From the NCBI GenBank assembly GCA_030596915.1, contig JAUVSX010000192.1, forward strand, positions 1 to 6,394: a stretch of 6,394 nucleotides of DNA. Direction: 5' to 3'. The notes beneath the pieces are model-generated. The model was not told the DNA's origin, did not search any database, and saw only the letters and a program-made list of their open reading frames with translations. This stretch comes from Chloroflexota bacterium. GTDB lineage: Bacteria; Chloroflexota; Anaerolineae; B4-G1. Below, in pieces: positions 5,840-6,394 of this stretch (position 1 is its first letter; every line of letters begins with the position of its first letter). Position numbers and translations under genes: made by a program.

Positions 5840-5859
5840 CCGCTGATAGCTGATAGCTG
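5828..5859. repeat. 7-bp tandem repeat GCTGAYN
   Basis: Consecutive units GCTGACT, GCTGACC, GCTGATA, GCTGATA and a partial GCTG. The first one and a half units form the right arm of the inverted repeat at 5784-5839. Unit number could vary between strains. Confidence 0.65.
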
Positions 5860-5872
5860 CGTCTCCCCCAAT

Positions 5873-5932
5873 CTTCACCAAATCTTCACACCCCCTCCAT
5901 CAAGGCTTCACGGACTCCGGCTATTCTATAAG
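5873..5932 (+). promoter_or_regulatory. 11-bp-phased direct repeats with possible -10 box (response-regulator-type operator)
   Basis: CTTCACC (5873), CTTCACA (5884) and CTTCACG (5906) begin 11 and 22 bp apart, and the slot between holds the degenerate CTCCATC (5895). The last 11-bp unit ends at 5916, ten bases before TATAAG (5927-5932), within an AT-rich patch (TATTCTATAAG). This is the arrangement of PHO-box-like operators of OmpR/PhoB-family activators, where the operator stands in for a -35. Such a promoter would start near 5939 and give a ~55-nt leader for the gene at 5994. The regulator's identity is not shown. Confidence 0.5.
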
Positions 5933-5981
5933 CGTGGTTGGCAAACAACCCTTAACTTACAGAGTAGTACATACCGAGTGT

Positions 5982-5988
5982 AGAGGAG
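5982..5988 (+). promoter_or_regulatory. Ribosome binding site of the calcium-loop protein
   Basis: AGAGGAG lies 5 nt before the ATG at 5994 and supports that start, which also begins a complete signal peptide. Confidence 0.85.
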
Positions 5989-5993
5989 TATAG

Positions 5994-6394
5994 ATGAGCA
6001 AGCGAACTATCGTGATGAGCAGCATATTGGCAGCAATCTTGATGGCAACCGTGTTGACAGGGACGGTCCTGGCACGCGGACCGCAGGACCCTGAGGGCGC
6101 CAGCGTTGAGTTGCGTGGCAAAGCCACGGCCTTCGAGGACCGCGGTTTTGTGGATGCGGACGGCGACGGCGAGCCTGACTGTGAGGACTTCGTCGACGAG
6201 GACGGTGATGGGGTCTGCGACAACAGCGACGGCGTCGGCGGCCGCTTTGCCTACGGTGATGGAACGCAGATGCTGGATGGCACCGGCAGCGGTCACGCCT
6301 ACGGATTCGTGGATGAGGACAACGATGGCATCAACGACCGCGCCGGTAAGGGCCGCTACGCCCAGGGCGACGGTATGCCCGACTTCGACGGCGA
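5994..6394 (+). CDS. Secreted protein with DxDxDGxxD calcium-binding loops (3' partial)
   Basis: The frame stays open to the window edge, giving 133 residues plus two bases. Residues 1-27 form a signal peptide (MSKR basic start, hydrophobic core, likely cleavage after TVLA-27), so the protein is exported. The mature part is Gly/Asp-rich with three loops of the EF-hand/dockerin/thrombospondin-3 type: DADGDGEPD (54-62), DEDGDGVCD (68-76) and DEDNDGIND (107-115). In these families the alternating Asp side chains coordinate Ca2+. Spacers are G-rich with aromatic residues (GRFAYGDG, GHAYGFV, GRYAQGDG). Two Cys (63, 75) at equivalent places of the first two loops could form a disulfide. No catalytic domain is visible in the part present. 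Dockerin pairing (two loops linked by helices) is not evident, so a calcium-dependent surface or matrix protein is the better guess. It is preceded by an operator-like array that may control it. Confidence 0.82.
   Translation, partial: MSKRTIVMSSILAAILMATVLTGTVLARGPQDPEGASVELRGKATAFEDRGFVDADGDGEPDCEDFVDEDGDGVCDNSDGVGGRFAYGDGTQMLDGTGSGHAYGFVDEDNDGINDRAGKGRYAQGDGMPDFDG

Larger units (their letters stand above)
5660..5993. other. Divergent intergenic regulatory region
   Basis: The 334 bp between the divergent lipoprotein and calcium-loop genes contain no credible gene. They hold, from left to right, the lipoprotein's SD, leader hairpin and promoter, the octamer array, the inverted and heptamer repeats, and the phased direct repeats with the SD of the rightward gene. 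Confidence 0.75.

Noticed and set aside
5952..6296. Minus-strand open frames opposite the calcium-loop gene
   Set aside because: No SD and no recognisable protein; the plus-strand frame has an SD, a signal peptide and regular Asp loops.
1..6394. tRNA, rRNA or riboswitch
   Set aside because: No cloverleaf with conserved GTTCRANYC-type T arm and no rRNA core sequence was recognised on reading both strands; a covariance-model scan was not possible.

Overview
The window reads as a GC-rich bacterial chromosome segment, most likely Chloroflexota (Anaerolineae/Caldilineae-like). This is an inference from style, not a database match. The clues are a lipoprotein whose N-terminus runs into an Ala/Thr/Glu-rich stretch and then a TP-rich linker, a C-terminal concanavalin-like domain of the kind common in that phylum, intergenic DNA packed with short G/C palindromes, and degenerate CAACGTTC-type octamers.

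Layout, left to right. Positions 24-166 hold copy 1 of a structured dispersed repeat. Next comes a plus-strand pair: a 299-aa EamA/DMT-family membrane transporter (205-1104), apparently leaderless behind a TATACT box, and after 52 bp a sulfatase/alkaline-phosphatase-superfamily hydrolase (1157-3031) with a perfect Shine-Dalgarno. The hydrolase keeps its metal-binding motifs but has Thr where sulfatases carry the formylglycine-forming Cys/Ser. Its last ~130 codons run into palindromic repeat DNA and look like read-through. Copy 2 of the structured repeat (3034-3160) fills the gap up to the stop codon of the next gene, so the transporter-hydrolase pair is bracketed by direct repeats.

The minus-strand gene 3161-5659 encodes an 832-aa lipoprotein: signal, linker, right-handed parallel beta-helix and C-terminal jelly-roll-like domain. 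The helix contains 17 consecutive coils of exactly 23 residues that strictly alternate between two coil types. Its promoter is close to sigma-70 consensus, and its leader carries a small terminator-like hairpin.

The divergent intergenic region (5660-5993) is dense: that promoter, a decayed octamer array, an 11-bp inverted repeat, a 7-bp tandem repeat, and CTTCAC-type direct repeats phased at 11 bp just upstream of a possible -10 box. The last element resembles an OmpR/PhoB-type operator for the plus-strand gene at 5994, a secreted protein rich in DxDxDGxxD calcium loops that is cut by the window edge.

How the genes work together is inferential. The two right-hand genes encode exported surface or calcium-binding proteins, and the left pair couples a small-molecule exporter/importer with an esterase-type hydrolase. 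No CRISPR array, RNA gene, transposase or recognisable new defence system was seen. The most noteworthy signals are the Thr-type hydrolase, the two-coil superperiod, the covarying structured repeat and the 11-bp-phased operator.
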